Source of the DNA: Streptomyces sp. NBC_01669
GTDB lineage: Bacteria > Actinomycetota > Actinomycetes > Streptomycetales > Streptomycetaceae
Length of the DNA: 64,000 nt
NCBI RefSeq assembly: GCF_026339735.1
Contig: NZ_JAPEQG010000001.1
Coordinates: 5,022,001-5,086,000, forward strand
Reading direction: 5' to 3'
Shown here piece after piece: positions 1-9,406 of this stretch; positions within the stretch are counted from its first letter, which is position 1; each line of letters starts with the position of its first letter. Made by a program: the position numbers and the translations under genes. The notes beneath the pieces were generated by a model, which did not search any database, was not told where the DNA came from, and was given only the letters and a program-made list of their open reading frames with translations.

Positions 1-738
1 GTAGACCGGCAGCGTCACACTGTTGAGCCAGGCGTCGCCGGAGCACAGCTCATGCTCGGTGAACTCGTCGACCACGCCGGAGAACGTGAATCCGGCATTG
101 GCCGCCTGCTTGGCGATGACACCGTTCAGCACGTCGGACGCATTGTTGATGGCCGAGCGCTCGGTCTCGGTGAGCCCGGCGATGCAGGTCCCGTTCAGCT
201 GGTAGAACCGCGGATATCCCAGCACCACCACATGGGCCTGCGGGGCACGGGAACGGATGGCGCTGTACAGCGAACCCAGGCCGGACGGAAGCGAGTTCTG
301 CATCTGCGACACAGCCACGTTCACGCTGCTCACGCAGGTGGACTCGCTGTACAGGACGCAGTCCTGCATGACATCGGCGAAACCGACGTCGTTGCCGCCC
401 GCGGTGACGCTCACCAGGGTCGTCGACGAACTCAGCACACCCAGCTGACTGCCGGCGACGGAGCCGGTCGTGGCACCCGAGCATGCGACGAAGGCGAACG
501 AGGCCGGCGAATTCGCCGCCGCCCAGAGGTAGGGGTAGGCCTTGGTGCTCCGGCGGCAGTCGCCGGAGTCGGAGAGATAGCTTCCCGAACCGACGCCGGA
601 CGAGTAGGAGTCGCCGAGGGCGACATACCCGCCGGCGGCGGCCGAGGAGGTTGCCGAGGCCGGCTGGGCCATGCCCAGCGCGGCCACGACGGCGAGGACC
701 AGAGTGGATGCGGACGCCCAGAATCTCCGTACTGACAT
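1..738 (-). CDS. secreted SGNH/GDSL-family lipase or esterase, C-terminus cut by window edge
   Basis: This is an exported serine ester hydrolase of the SGNH superfamily. Residues 1-29 form a signal peptide (two N-terminal Arg, hydrophobic core, PASA cleavage site). Block I follows as GDSYSSG, with the nucleophile at Ser44, then a GGND block with oxyanion-hole residues, and cysteines spaced as in the disulfide-bonded Streptomyces lipases. The start is ATG at 738, with a GGAGG element about 10 nt upstream. The frame stays open to base 1, so the C-terminal Asp/His block lies outside the window. Substrate cannot be read from sequence; relatives hydrolyse fatty acyl esters or suberin-like esters. 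Confidence 0.85.
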   Translation of the reverse strand, partial: MSVRRFWASASTLVLAVVAALGMAQPASATSSAAAGGYVALGDSYSSGVGSGSYLSDSGDCRRSTKAYPYLWAAANSPASFAFVACSGATTGSVAGSQLGVLSSSTTLVSVTAGGNDVGFADVMQDCVLYSESTCVSSVNVAVSQMQNSLPSGLGSLYSAIRSRAPQAHVVVLGYPRFYQLNGTCIAGLTETERSAINNASDVLNGVIAKQAANAGFTFSGVVDEFTEHELCSGDAWLNSVTLPVY

Positions 739-2578
739 GCCTGTCAGCCCTCCGAAGTGTGGGGGGTGGGTGGGGGGTTGAGTGAGCGAGGACGTTTCTA
801 GCAGCTGTTGGTACTCGCCGGTAATGGCTGCTTCAGAACTCGTCTGAAATGTCCGAATGATCGTTCGTTCGGGCATGCTGATCCGCCCGTCCACCGTCGG
901 TCGCCGGGAGAAGGGATGCGTTGACCGGGAGGGCTTCGTCGCGCATGCGGCGCGAGGAGTCACGGAACCTTCTGCACAGTCGACGCGCCTCGCTGAAACC
1001 GGGGTCGCGACATCAAGGTGTCCCCCGAGGCCCCGGAAGACGTGTGCCGGACTCTGCGCCTCGACACGCGGGAACGGGCCCGCCCCGTCCGTCCGGCAGG
1101 CCCAACTCGCCGTCCTTGTGCGGCGCGACCAGGAGTCCGGCCGACCCAGGGCTACGACGTGACATCGACCGGAGGGCGCTGCTCCCGGCCAAGTCGCTCA
1201 ACGATACGGGGACATGCCAAGGCCCGACTTCGAGGGCGCCGAAGTGATCGATGCGGAGGGGCTGTTCGCCCTGGCCTGACGCGCCGGAGCGCGCGGCACG
1301 CCCGGCCGGCGGCACCCAGGCAGTCCCACGGCGAGCTGCCGCTCGGGGGCATCCCTGAGATCCTGCGGAGAGCCGGCGGCGCAGTGCGCCCGGAGGGCGT
1401 CTGTGCCGCGACGCTGCTGAGCGCCGTGTCGGCGCAGGACGCGGACATCATCACGCCCCCTCGACGTGGACACGCGTCATGAACACGACCGGCCGAGCCG
1501 ATGTCGGCTCGTCGGGCGCTCGCCGGCGCCGGACTGCGAGCGGTGTTCGGGCGCGGCGGACCGGGGGCAAGCCGGACTTCGGCGCCCCGCCTCCAGGAGC
1601 TGCGCCGCGTGCGCAGGAAACTGCTCCGTTCGGACGACGGACCGGTCACTCCGACCGTGGCCACGACGGGCCCCGGCGTCTGCGGCGTCGACAACGCGCA
1701 CAGTCGCGGGCTGCCCGGCGACCGAGATGACGTTGCCGGTACTCGGGGTGCAGGCTGCAGTACGACGGATCCTGACGGCCGGGATCATCACCGGCCTCGG
1801 TATCGACATCGAAACTCGCCGCAGCGGGCGCGGTCTGTTCACCGTGATGCGCTTCGCGGTCGCAACCGACCGGGCGAACGCGCCGGACGAGGAGTCCGCA
1901 CTCGGCGCGCGGGAGGTGCTACGAAATCATCGAAGGGGCGCGCGGCATCGGGGCCGGTGGCCGGGCAGAGCGGCGGATCCGGTCCCGCTCACGCCCGGCG
2001 CCCTGATCCCGGCGCCGATGCCGATGGCTGCGGAGTGTTCGCGCCGACCGCGCACCCGGGCACAGGGGACACGGTCCTCGTCGGCGGGTGGCTCATGGAA
2101 CAGGGCAGGCGATTGTCGCGCGACTCCGTGACCCGGCCGCGGCACGCCTGCGGCGCGCCGCCGCTAGATGGCGCCCGGGGCCGCGCGGATTCAGGCCGAC
2201 GCGCAGACGCACTCTGTGGTGGCCCCCATGCGGGGTGCCACCACAGCGCCTTGGTCATGGTCGGCCGCCGAAGATCAGTTGTGCCCGAACCTACGCTGCT
2301 TCCGGTGGGAGACCTGCTCCGATATCGCACGCACCGGCCCAGGCGCATCCGGAATGTGCGTCTGCGTCTGTTCCTTCGTCTCCGCGGGCGCGCTGCGTTC
2401 GTGGCCACCTGTGCGGGCGCCGCGATTCTGTCGGCTCTGCTTCTTGCTCACGATGACGCCTCCTGTAGCCGATCTCGGACGAGGGGCCACTTTCAGATTC
2501 GCATGTGAGTACGAAGCGCGCATTCCGGGCGCCCGGGACTGGGGGAGTGCGGCGGGTCCCGCGCATCGCTCCCGGCCG
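739..2578. other. about 1.8 kb without an intact gene
   Basis: Frames open on both strands here are the random long frames expected of GC-rich DNA. None has a start with ribosome binding site, consistent third-position bias and a recognisable domain together. Short patches (for example near 1330-1470 and 1735-1900) have coding-like composition but break within tens of codons. I read the stretch as decayed sequence next to an IS-bearing region. Bases 739-860 are the upstream region of the esterase gene. Confidence 0.5.
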
Positions 2579-2840
2579 ATGTCCCGCCGCCTCGCCGAGG
2601 GCGAGCGCGGCCTGCCCGCCGTCGCGGAGTTCTTCGCCGGGCTGATCAAGGCTCGCTGCACCGGCGAGTACGCCCGTTGGGGCTGCATGGTCACCCGTGC
2701 CCATGCCGGGGCGGAGGACGGCGAACCCGACGTCCGTGCCGTACTCGACCAGCACCACCAGGGATTGCGGGACGCCTTGCGCGCGGCGCTGCGCACGGCG
2801 GAGGAGCAGGGCCGGCCTTCCCCCACGCCGGCTGACCCGC
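2579..2840 (+). pseudogene. TetR-family regulator remnant (C-terminal ligand-binding part only)
   Basis: About 85 codons in frame 2 encode the central and C-terminal helices typical of Streptomyces TetR-like regulators: a FFAGLIKARC segment, then GEYARWGCMVT, then a helix with DPxVRAVLDQHH character. The N-terminal helix-turn-helix is absent. The expected C-terminal dimerisation helices dissolve after about 2840 into unrelated sequence. I see no start codon with a ribosome binding site. It is a 5'- and 3'-truncated remnant and cannot bind DNA as it stands. Confidence 0.7.
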
Positions 2841-2918
2841 CCGGGCCATCACCACGACGCGCGAAGACGCGGTCCGGAGGAAACTGGTCCCGACCGTCCG
2901 ACTGTCCGACCGGCCGTG

Positions 2919-4748
2919 GTGAGAGGTCCCGATGGCGTATGGCCTGGCAGTCGCGAGCTGGAACCACGTGTTCCGTTACGTCCGGGTGAGGGCGAGAAGC
3001 ACCATCTCACGAGCCTGGAGGGGTTGGCGGCGCTGTCGCTGGACGCGCTCAGCTCGGTCGCCTACGGCCCCGAGGCAATCGTGCTGGCTCTCGTCGCCGC
3101 TGGGACCGGGGCGCTCACGAGCACGCTGCCCATCACCCTGGCGATCGTCTTCCTGCTTGCCGCACTGGTGGTGTCGTACGGCCAGGTCATCGCCGTACAC
3201 CCGGACGGCGGAGGCGCCTATGCCGTGGCCAAGAAGGACCTGGGCGCCACGTCGAGCCTGCTCGCCGCGGCCAGCCTGGTCGTCGACTATGTGCTGACCG
3301 TCGCCGTCAGCTTGACCGCGGGCGCCGACGCGCTGGCGTCAGCCTTTCCCGCCCTCGCCCACGACAAGCTGCTGGTCTGCCTGGTCGGCCTGGCCCTGCT
3401 GACGGCGGTGAATCTGCGCGGCGTCACCGAGAGCGCCCGTGTGCTGATGCTACCGACCGTGCTGTTCATCATGGCCATTCTGGGCGTCATCGTGCTCGGC
3501 TTGTTCCGCTCCCACCCGGCGGCCGTGGTCGGCACCCCGCAGTCCTTCCCGGCGCACGAGTCGCTCGGTCTCCTGCTGGTGCTCAAGGCGTTTTCGTCCG
3601 GGTGCTCCGCGCTGACCGGAGTGGAGGCCATCGCCAACGCCGTGCCGACCTTCCGCACGCCCCGCGTCAAACGCGCCCAGCGCACCGAACTCATGCTCGG
3701 CGCACTGCTCGGCCTGATGCTCATCGGGCTCGCCGTACTGATCCGCCGCGACCACGTGGCCCCCCGCGGCCACGTCACCGTCCTCGCCCAGCTCACTGCC
3801 GGCGCCTACGGCGACGGGTGGGCCTACTACGCAACCAACCTCATCGTCACCCTCGTCCTGCTCCTCGCCGCGAACACCAGCTTCGGCGGCCTGCCGGTGC
3901 TCATGAGCCTGCTCGCCCGCGACCATCGTCTGCCCCACCTGTTCGGGCTGCGCGCCGAACGGCCGGTGTACCGCTACGGCGTCGTGGCGCTGGCCCTGCT
4001 GGCCGCCCTGCTGCTGGTCGCGACCGGCGCCGACACCCACCGGCTGATCCCTCTCTTCGCCATCGGCGTGTTCATCGGCTTCACCATCAGCCAGCTCGGT
4101 CTCGTCCGGCACTGGGCGACCGGGAAACCCGACGGCTGGCGGCGCCGCGCGCTGATCAACGGCACCGGAGCGCTGCTGACCACGCTGGCCGGGGTCATCC
4201 TCCTCACGACCAAGTTCCTGGAGGGCGCCTGGGTGGTCGTGGTCGCCGTACCGCTGATGATGCTGCTGTTCGCCCGCATCCAGTGCTACTACACGGCCGT
4301 CGGCGAGGAACTGGAGCTGGGCCGGATCCCGCGGCCGCCGGACCGGCGCGCCGCGAGTCTGGTCATCGTCCCGCTCGGCGAGGTCAGCAAGCTCGCCCGG
4401 CACGCCATCGGCGCCGCCCTCGCCCTGGGCGACGAGGTGGTCGCCGTCGCCGTGCACGCCGACCCGGACAGGTCACAGGCGCTGCGGGACTCCTGGGACC
4501 GCTGGAACCCGGGAGTTCGGCTCGACATCATCGACAGCCCGCACCACTCCCTGGTCCAGCCGATCGTGGACTACGTGCAGCGCGCCGCCGAGGACGGACG
4601 CCAGGTCGCCGTCCTCATCCCCGAGGTCGAACCCAGACACCGCCGTTACGAGATCCTCCAGAACCAGCGCGGCCTCCTCCTCGCCACCGTCCTGCGGGCC
4701 CGCACCGACGTGGTGGTGTGCTTGCTGCCCTATCGGCTCCGGGTCTGA
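2919..4748 (+). CDS. KimA-type APC-superfamily potassium permease with cytoplasmic C-terminal domain
   Basis: An integral membrane transporter, about 609 aa with this start, close to the length of Bacillus KimA (about 607). It has roughly twelve membrane segments between residues 35 and 450, beginning with the ALSLDALSSVAYGPEA signature of the family. A soluble domain of about 150 residues follows (VIVPLGEVSKLARHA, then VRLDIIDSPHHSLV), as in KimA proton/potassium symporters. The kdp operon 2 kb downstream supports a role in potassium uptake, but no transport assay can be read here. The start is uncertain: GTG at 2916 or 2919 are the only candidates of suitable length, and neither has a clear ribosome binding site. 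With either, codon TTA falls at 2976-2978, about residue 20, so translation may depend on the bldA tRNA. The IS starts at the stop codon. Confidence 0.75.
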   Translation: MRGPDGVWPGSRELEPRVPLRPGEGEKHHLTSLEGLAALSLDALSSVAYGPEAIVLALVAAGTGALTSTLPITLAIVFLLAALVVSYGQVIAVHPDGGGAYAVAKKDLGATSSLLAAASLVVDYVLTVAVSLTAGADALASAFPALAHDKLLVCLVGLALLTAVNLRGVTESARVLMLPTVLFIMAILGVIVLGLFRSHPAAVVGTPQSFPAHESLGLLLVLKAFSSGCSALTGVEAIANAVPTFRTPRVKRAQRTELMLGALLGLMLIGLAVLIRRDHVAPRGHVTVLAQLTAGAYGDGWAYYATNLIVTLVLLLAANTSFGGLPVLMSLLARDHRLPHLFGLRAERPVYRYGVVALALLAALLLVATGADTHRLIPLFAIGVFIGFTISQLGLVRHWATGKPDGWRRRALINGTGALLTTLAGVILLTTKFLEGAWVVVVAVPLMMLLFARIQCYYTAVGEELELGRIPRPPDRRAASLVIVPLGEVSKLARHAIGAALALGDEVVAVAVHADPDRSQALRDSWDRWNPGVRLDIIDSPHHSLVQPIVDYVQRAAEDGRQVAVLIPEVEPRHRRYEILQNQRGLLLATVLRARTDVVVCLLPYRLRV

Positions 4749-4757
4749 GCTTGATCT

Positions 4758-6199
4758 TTAAGGCTGCTGCTCGGCCCCGCCGCGTCTAGGCATATCCGTT
4801 TTGCGCTGTTTCTTGCCGACTGGGTGGCGGGGTGCGGGGGTGGAGGTGCGGCCCTTGGGGCGGCCTGGGCCGGGGTGGGAGGCTTTCGGCGCGCGGGCCG
4901 GGGTGCCCAGGATCCGCCGGATGCGGGGATAGCCGCGCCGGACCCGGCCGGGGTGAGCCGATCCGGTGTCAGGGGCTTTTCCCAGGGGCGCCGGAGGTCC
5001 TCGGTCAGGGGGCGGGCGAGACGGAGTTGCGCGTAGGCGGCGAGGATCAGCCACACCCACCGGTCGGCCTGTTCGGGGGTGCGCAGGCGGGGTCGGGTCA
5101 GGCCGAGGGTCTGCTTGAAGAAGCGGAAAGTGTGCTCGATATCGAACCGTCGAAGGAAGATCCGCCAGAGGCGGTCGACGTCGTGCGCGGTGGCGTCGGG
5201 GTCGCTGTGCCACAGCCATAGCGGCTTGGGGGCGCGGTTGCCGGGCAGGTGCTCGACCGCCAGATGGACCAACGTTCCCTCGACGAGGGGGAGTTCGCCT
5301 TCGTGGTGGGCCCAGGAGCCGCGCCGGTCCAGCTTGGGGTGCAGGCGGCCCCAGCAGCGGGCGAGGACCTGGCCGAAGCGGTCGTGGACGCCGGCCGACT
5401 CCTGGACCGGGGCCGGGTGGGCGGCGGGGTCGGCGAGGCGGAACTCCGCTCCATGTCGGGGCGGGCGCCCGGGGTTCGTTCCGCGGCGCTTGCCGGCCGG
5501 GGCGCGCATCACCCGGTCGGCGCGGATGCGGCCCAGCAGCCGCACCGGCTCCTCGCGCAGCAGCCAGGTCAGGCGCACGAGGTCGTAGCCGGAGTCCAGG
5601 ACGAACAGCACCGGCAAGTCGCCCGGTCGCCACTGCCCGGCCCGCTCCAGGCGGGCGACAAGGTCGCGGATCTGGGCGGCGGTGACCTCGGTGGGATCGT
5701 CCTCGGGCCCCAATCGCACCGCGTCCAGCGGCCCGGTCCACGAGGAGCGGCCGCCGCCGAGGGCCGCCGCGACCTGGTAGGGCCAGCCCGGGATGGTCTG
5801 ACGCACCCCGTCGCACCGGCACGGACGGTGGCAGTGCAGCCGCTGGGGCGAACACTCGGCATCCGGACGCGGCCACGGAGTGACGTCCAGCGCGATGGAC
5901 AGCTGCCCGTCCGCCCCGCGCGGCAGTACGAGCCCCGCCAGGGCCATCCGAAGCCGGGACACGTTGATGTGCCCCTGGGCCAGCGCGTCGTACATCGCTC
6001 CGTGCCCGCGCCGATGCACCCCCGACAGCGAGAGTTCCGGCAGGGACGTCACCGGCCCGTCGGCGCACAGCACCGCGTCCATGAGCTCGAACAGAGCATC
6101 CGCCCGCAACGTCAGGCACTCGTACAGCTCACGGCGAAACCGGGACAACCCGGCCAGGGCCTCGACGCGCACGGCGCCGTCTTGCAGACTGTCCATCAC
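4758..6199 (-). pseudogene. NF041680-type DDE transposase, frameshifted near its C-terminus
   Basis: The N-terminal 415 or so residues are intact and contain the three acidic positions: Asp in ALDVTPW, Asp in VLDSGYDL, and Glu in FDIEHTFRFFKQ. Around 4945-4952 one C is missing relative to the family: the sequence reads GCC GGG where GCC CGG is expected. Frame one then runs into a non-family tail ending at 4730, inside the permease gene. The canonical tail (VRRGYPRIRRI, then GRPKG, then HPVGKK) continues in the next frame and ends at 4758. Only the basic C-terminal 60 residues are lost, so residual activity cannot be excluded. Start ATG at 6199 or 6196. Confidence 0.8.
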
Positions 6200-6276
6200 G
6201 GCCTTTGGTTGATCAACGTGTCTCTTGGCGGAAACACATGATCAAGCAGAGGCCGCCCAGCTGTCAGGCGAACGAC

Positions 6277-6309
6277 AAACCCCACCAAGAAATGATCTTG
6301 GTGGGGTTT
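6277..6309. terminator. perfect hairpin at the right end of the IS
   Basis: Arms AAACCCCACCAAG (6277-6289) and CTTGGTGGGGTTT (6297-6309) are perfectly complementary around a 7-nt loop. The hairpin lies just inside the IS right end, upstream of the transposase start, and could block transcription entering or leaving the element in either direction. Confidence 0.6.
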
Positions 6310-6324
6310 AAAGCCAAGCTGAGC

Positions 6325-6642
6325 CGTCGCGTCGTTCTCTCGTCGGTGGCTGGTTGCGGAGCGAAGATGGAGGTGTGACGGGAGGCGCCCGTGTGAATCC
6401 TGCTTCCCCCTCACCACGGCGAGCACGCGGCGGCTTTCATGCCGCCGGTATGGACGAAGCTCCCGGCCGCCGGCCGCGTCGGCCTGGCCGCTGCCGCGCC
6501 GGCCATTGCCTTTGGACCGGATCGTTCCGAGTGTGTTCCCTCAGGCGGGGGCCGGTGCCCTGGGGTGCGGCCGGCATCACGGGGTGCACCATGGAAGGCG
6601 CGAGCATGACATCGGGGGAGATGAGTCAGCAGGAGTCCGCCG
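6325..6642 (+). promoter_or_regulatory. leader region upstream of the kdpD-like gene
   Basis: This 318-nt stretch has no gene I can support. It holds a GGCGGC-TTTCAT-GCCGCC hairpin near 6429-6447 and ends in the AGGAG (6631-6635) that serves the GTG at 6643. A promoter for kdpD must lie here or inside the IS, but no clear -35/-10 pair stands out. I looked for and did not find a c-di-AMP riboswitch core. Confidence 0.35.
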
Positions 6643-9162
6643 GTGCCACGTGGACGGTTGCGGATCTACCTCGGGGCCGCCCCCGGGGTCGGTAAGACGT
6701 ATGCCATGCTCGCGGAGGGGCAGCGGCTGCGCTCGCTGGGAGCGGACGTGGTCCTGGGCCTCGTCGAGCCGCACGGCAGGCGGCCGACCGCTGCCATGGC
6801 CGAGGGGCTGGAGACCATCCCGCGGTGCGCCCTGAGCCATCGCGGGAGGCTGTTCACCGAGATGGATCTCGACGCCGTACTGGCCCGGCGTCCCCAGGTC
6901 GCGCTGGTGGACGAGCTGGCCCACTCCAATGTTCCCGGGGCACGCAACGCCAAGCGGTGGCAGGACGTGGAGGAACTCCTGGCCGCCGGCATCGATGTCG
7001 TCAGCACTCTCAATGTCCAGCACCTGGAATCGCTGAATGACGTGGTCCGGCAGATCACGGGCGTACGGCAGCGCGAGACGCTGCCCGACGAGGTGGCCCG
7101 CCAGGCCGACCAGATCGAACTGGTCGACCTACCGCCGGAGGTTCTCCGCCGGCGGATGGTGCACGGCGACATCTATCCTCCGGACCGCATCGAGTCCGCC
7201 CTCACCCACTACTTCCGGGTCGGCAACCTCACCGCACTGCGAGAGATCGCCCTGTTGTGGCTCGCCGACCGTGTGGAGGAGGGTTTGCAGCGGTATCGCG
7301 CCGAACACGGAATCGTCGCTCCCTGGGAGACCCGGGAGCGCATCCTGGTGGCCCTGAGCGGTGGTACCGAGGGCGAGACCCTCATCCGCCGCGCCGCGCG
7401 GATCAGCACCCGTACTCCCGGGACAGAACTGCTGGCCCTGCACGTGGTGCCGGAGGACGGGCTCACCCGAGTCGACCCGGTGGTGCTTGCGGCCCAGCGC
7501 ACCCTCGTGGAATCGCTCGGCGGCAGCTATCACCAGGCCAGTGGCCAGGACGTGGTCGAGCTGCTGCTCCAGTTCGCCGAGGCGGAGAGCGTTACCCAGA
7601 TCGTGCTGGGCGCGAGCCGGCACGGCCGACTGGCCTCGCTGCTGAGAGCGGGCGTGGGGGAGCGGACGATCAGGGGCTCCGGGCCCGTCGACGTGCACAT
7701 CGTCACTCATGAAGAGGCTGCGGGGGCGGCAGGGCTGAGGCTTCCGCACGCGAGCCGTGGCATGGGCGCACGACGGTACTGGGGCGCGCTGGTCGGCGCC
7801 GTGGTCCTGCTCCCCGTACTGACGCTCGTGCTGACCGCTTTGCGTGGCCGTCTCGGTCTCTCCAGCGACCTGGTGATCTATCTGCTGGCGGTCGTGGTGG
7901 TGGCCCTTGTCGGCGGCGTCTGGCCCGCACTGCTCGCGGCGGTCGCCACAGCACTCATGGCGGACTACTACTTCACCTCGCCCGTGCACTCGTTCGGCGT
8001 GGAGCGCCCCGACGAGATCACCGCGCTCGTCGTCTTCGTCGCCACAGCGGCCCTCGTCGGTACGGCGGCGGCCGCGGCAGCGCAGCGCGCGCACCAGGCC
8101 GCGCGTGCGACATCGGAGGCCCGCGCGCTGAGCAGACTGTCCGCGGCCATGATGCGCGGTCAGGATCTCACGGCACTGGTGGAGTTGATCCGGGAGAACT
8201 TCGGGCTCGGCGCCGTAAGCCTGCTCGAACGAGATCCCGAAGCAACGCCCGCGCCCGGCTGGTACGTGGTGGCCAGCGCGGGCGAGCTGCCGCCGGAGAA
8301 GCCGTACGAGTCCGATGTGGAGAGCCCGGTCGACGACGATCTCACCCTGGCCGCGCGAGGTCCCGGGCTGAGTCCGGAGGACCGCCGTATCTTCGCCGCC
8401 TGCGCCGCCGAGTTGGGGCTGGCGCACGCCCGGGGCCGGATCACCGGAGGCAACGGCGGCGTGAACACGCTCGCCGATGCCGAGCGCACCCGGGCGTCCC
8501 TGCTGCTTGCAGCCGGCCGTGATCTGGGCGCCACGCTGCGTACCGGCGAGGAGTCGCTCGCGCGCCTGCGGCGTCATCGTGCGGGCGAGCGCGGGCCGGA
8601 TCAGGCGCGACTGCTGGACACCGCTCACGCGGCGATCCACCGCGCCGTGCAGCTCGTCACCGATCTCGACGACCTGAGCCGGCTGCACGCCGGGGCGCTC
8701 GACCTCTACCTCCGCCCGGTCGACCTCAACGAGGTGCTGGGCGTGGCTCTGGACGACCTGGGGCCCGGCGGCCACTCGATCGTGCTGCGTCTGCCGGAGT
8801 ACATGCCCGATGTGATCGCCGACGCCGCCCTCCTCACCCGGGCCCTGACTGCCCTGGGGGCCGACGCACTGCGCAACAGCCCGCCGGACCGGCCCCCGGC
8901 CGTCACCGCCGAGGTCCGGGACACGTGCGTGACGATCCGAGTGGTGGACGGGGCGCCCGGCGGCACCGCGGAGTCGATGACCACCGGCGCGTCCGGGTGG
9001 TCACCGGTCGGCCGTGCCGACAGTCTGGCGCTGCGGCTGTCGCGCGACATGGTCGAGGCCATGGACGGGAGCCTGGAGACAGCCACCGACGAGTCCGCCT
9101 TCTCGGCGACGCTCACCCTCCCGAGTTCTGCGCCGGGAGGCCCCGCCTCGGTCGGCCGCTGA
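6643..9162 (+). CDS. kdpD: KdpD-like sensor protein with degenerate histidine-kinase domain
   Basis: An 839-aa membrane sensor with KdpD architecture: N-terminal KdpD domain with Walker A GAAPGVGKT (residues 11-19) and VALVDELAHSN (about 87-97), a USP-like domain (about 230-360), a DUF4118 four-helix membrane region (about 371-485), a GAF-like segment, then a vestigial kinase. The H-box reads AGRDLGATL, so the phospho-accepting His is Arg626 (codon CGT). The N-box Asn is replaced (LGADALRN), and the G1 box reads DGAPGG. It therefore should not autophosphorylate, and no kdpE is present in the window. The N-terminal half, which in other bacteria senses ATP, K+ or c-di-AMP, is well kept. GTG start with AGGAG 7 nt upstream. 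It lies directly before kdpFABC with 160 nt between. Confidence 0.85.
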   Translation: MPRGRLRIYLGAAPGVGKTYAMLAEGQRLRSLGADVVLGLVEPHGRRPTAAMAEGLETIPRCALSHRGRLFTEMDLDAVLARRPQVALVDELAHSNVPGARNAKRWQDVEELLAAGIDVVSTLNVQHLESLNDVVRQITGVRQRETLPDEVARQADQIELVDLPPEVLRRRMVHGDIYPPDRIESALTHYFRVGNLTALREIALLWLADRVEEGLQRYRAEHGIVAPWETRERILVALSGGTEGETLIRRAARISTRTPGTELLALHVVPEDGLTRVDPVVLAAQRTLVESLGGSYHQASGQDVVELLLQFAEAESVTQIVLGASRHGRLASLLRAGVGERTIRGSGPVDVHIVTHEEAAGAAGLRLPHASRGMGARRYWGALVGAVVLLPVLTLVLTALRGRLGLSSDLVIYLLAVVVVALVGGVWPALLAAVATALMADYYFTSPVHSFGVERPDEITALVVFVATAALVGTAAAAAAQRAHQAARATSEARALSRLSAAMMRGQDLTALVELIRENFGLGAVSLLERDPEATPAPGWYVVASAGELPPEKPYESDVESPVDDDLTLAARGPGLSPEDRRIFAACAAELGLAHARGRITGGNGGVNTLADAERTRASLLLAAGRDLGATLRTGEESLARLRRHRAGERGPDQARLLDTAHAAIHRAVQLVTDLDDLSRLHAGALDLYLRPVDLNEVLGVALDDLGPGGHSIVLRLPEYMPDVIADAALLTRALTALGADALRNSPPDRPPAVTAEVRDTCVTIRVVDGAPGGTAESMTTGASGWSPVGRADSLALRLSRDMVEAMDGSLETATDESAFSATLTLPSSAPGGPASVGR

Positions 9163-9223
9163 GAGCAACGGCGCTTGCCTGCGGCGTTCACTCCATCGGA
9201 CCGCAGGGTGACAGAGCGGTCTC

Positions 9224-9255
9224 GACGCTGACTGATATAGCGTCAGAAATAGTTA
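9224..9255 (+). promoter_or_regulatory. candidate kdp promoter with overlapping inverted repeat
   Basis: In the 160-nt gap before the kdp ORFs the sequence turns AT-rich. CTGACT at 9228-9233 and TAGTTA at 9250-9255 are 16 nt apart and resemble -35/-10 elements. An inverted repeat GACGCT (9224-9229) / AGCGTC (9239-9244) overlaps them and is placed like an operator. No protein can be assigned. Confidence 0.35.
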
Positions 9256-9322
9256 TGAATCTACCTCGATCGGGCTGGACCGACATCCGCGCCCCTGACC
9301 GCTCTGCGGGGGTGCCTCGCGC

Positions 9323-9406
9323 ATGCCGGACGTCGCCTACGTCGGTCTGACCGCTCTGCTGTTCGTCCTCATCGGCCTGGTCGCCAAGGGAGCCGGACGC
9401 CTGTGA
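9323..9406 (+). CDS. 27-aa single-span membrane protein preceding kdpF
   Basis: Reads MPDVAYVGLTALLFVLIGLV followed by AKGAGRL: one hydrophobic helix with a short basic C-terminus. ATG at 9323 has a GGGGG stretch about 10 nt upstream. Its stop TGA (9404-9406) overlaps the kdpF GTG (9403-9405), so the two should be translationally coupled. I recall similar short ORFs before kdpF in other actinomycetes, usually left unannotated. Its size and topology suggest a second KdpF-like subunit or stabiliser of the Kdp complex; this is inference. Confidence 0.7.
   Translation: MPDVAYVGLTALLFVLIGLVAKGAGRL

Larger units (their letters stand above)
4746..6324 (-). mobile_element. insertion sequence with one frameshifted DDE transposase
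   Basis: A 1.58-kb unit between the kimA-like stop codon and the kdpD leader. The two ends carry an imperfect inverted match: CTGAGCTTGATCTTTAA at 4745-4761 against the complement of 6310-6324, sharing AGCTTG and CTTTAA with one gap. I could not recognise a target-site duplication. The transposase belongs to the group NCBI names NF041680, common in Streptomyces. The exact ends are an inference from the weak repeat. Confidence 0.55.

Noticed and set aside
6325..6642. c-di-AMP riboswitch before kdpD
   Set aside because: The conserved core elements of the ydaO-type riboswitch are not recognisable.
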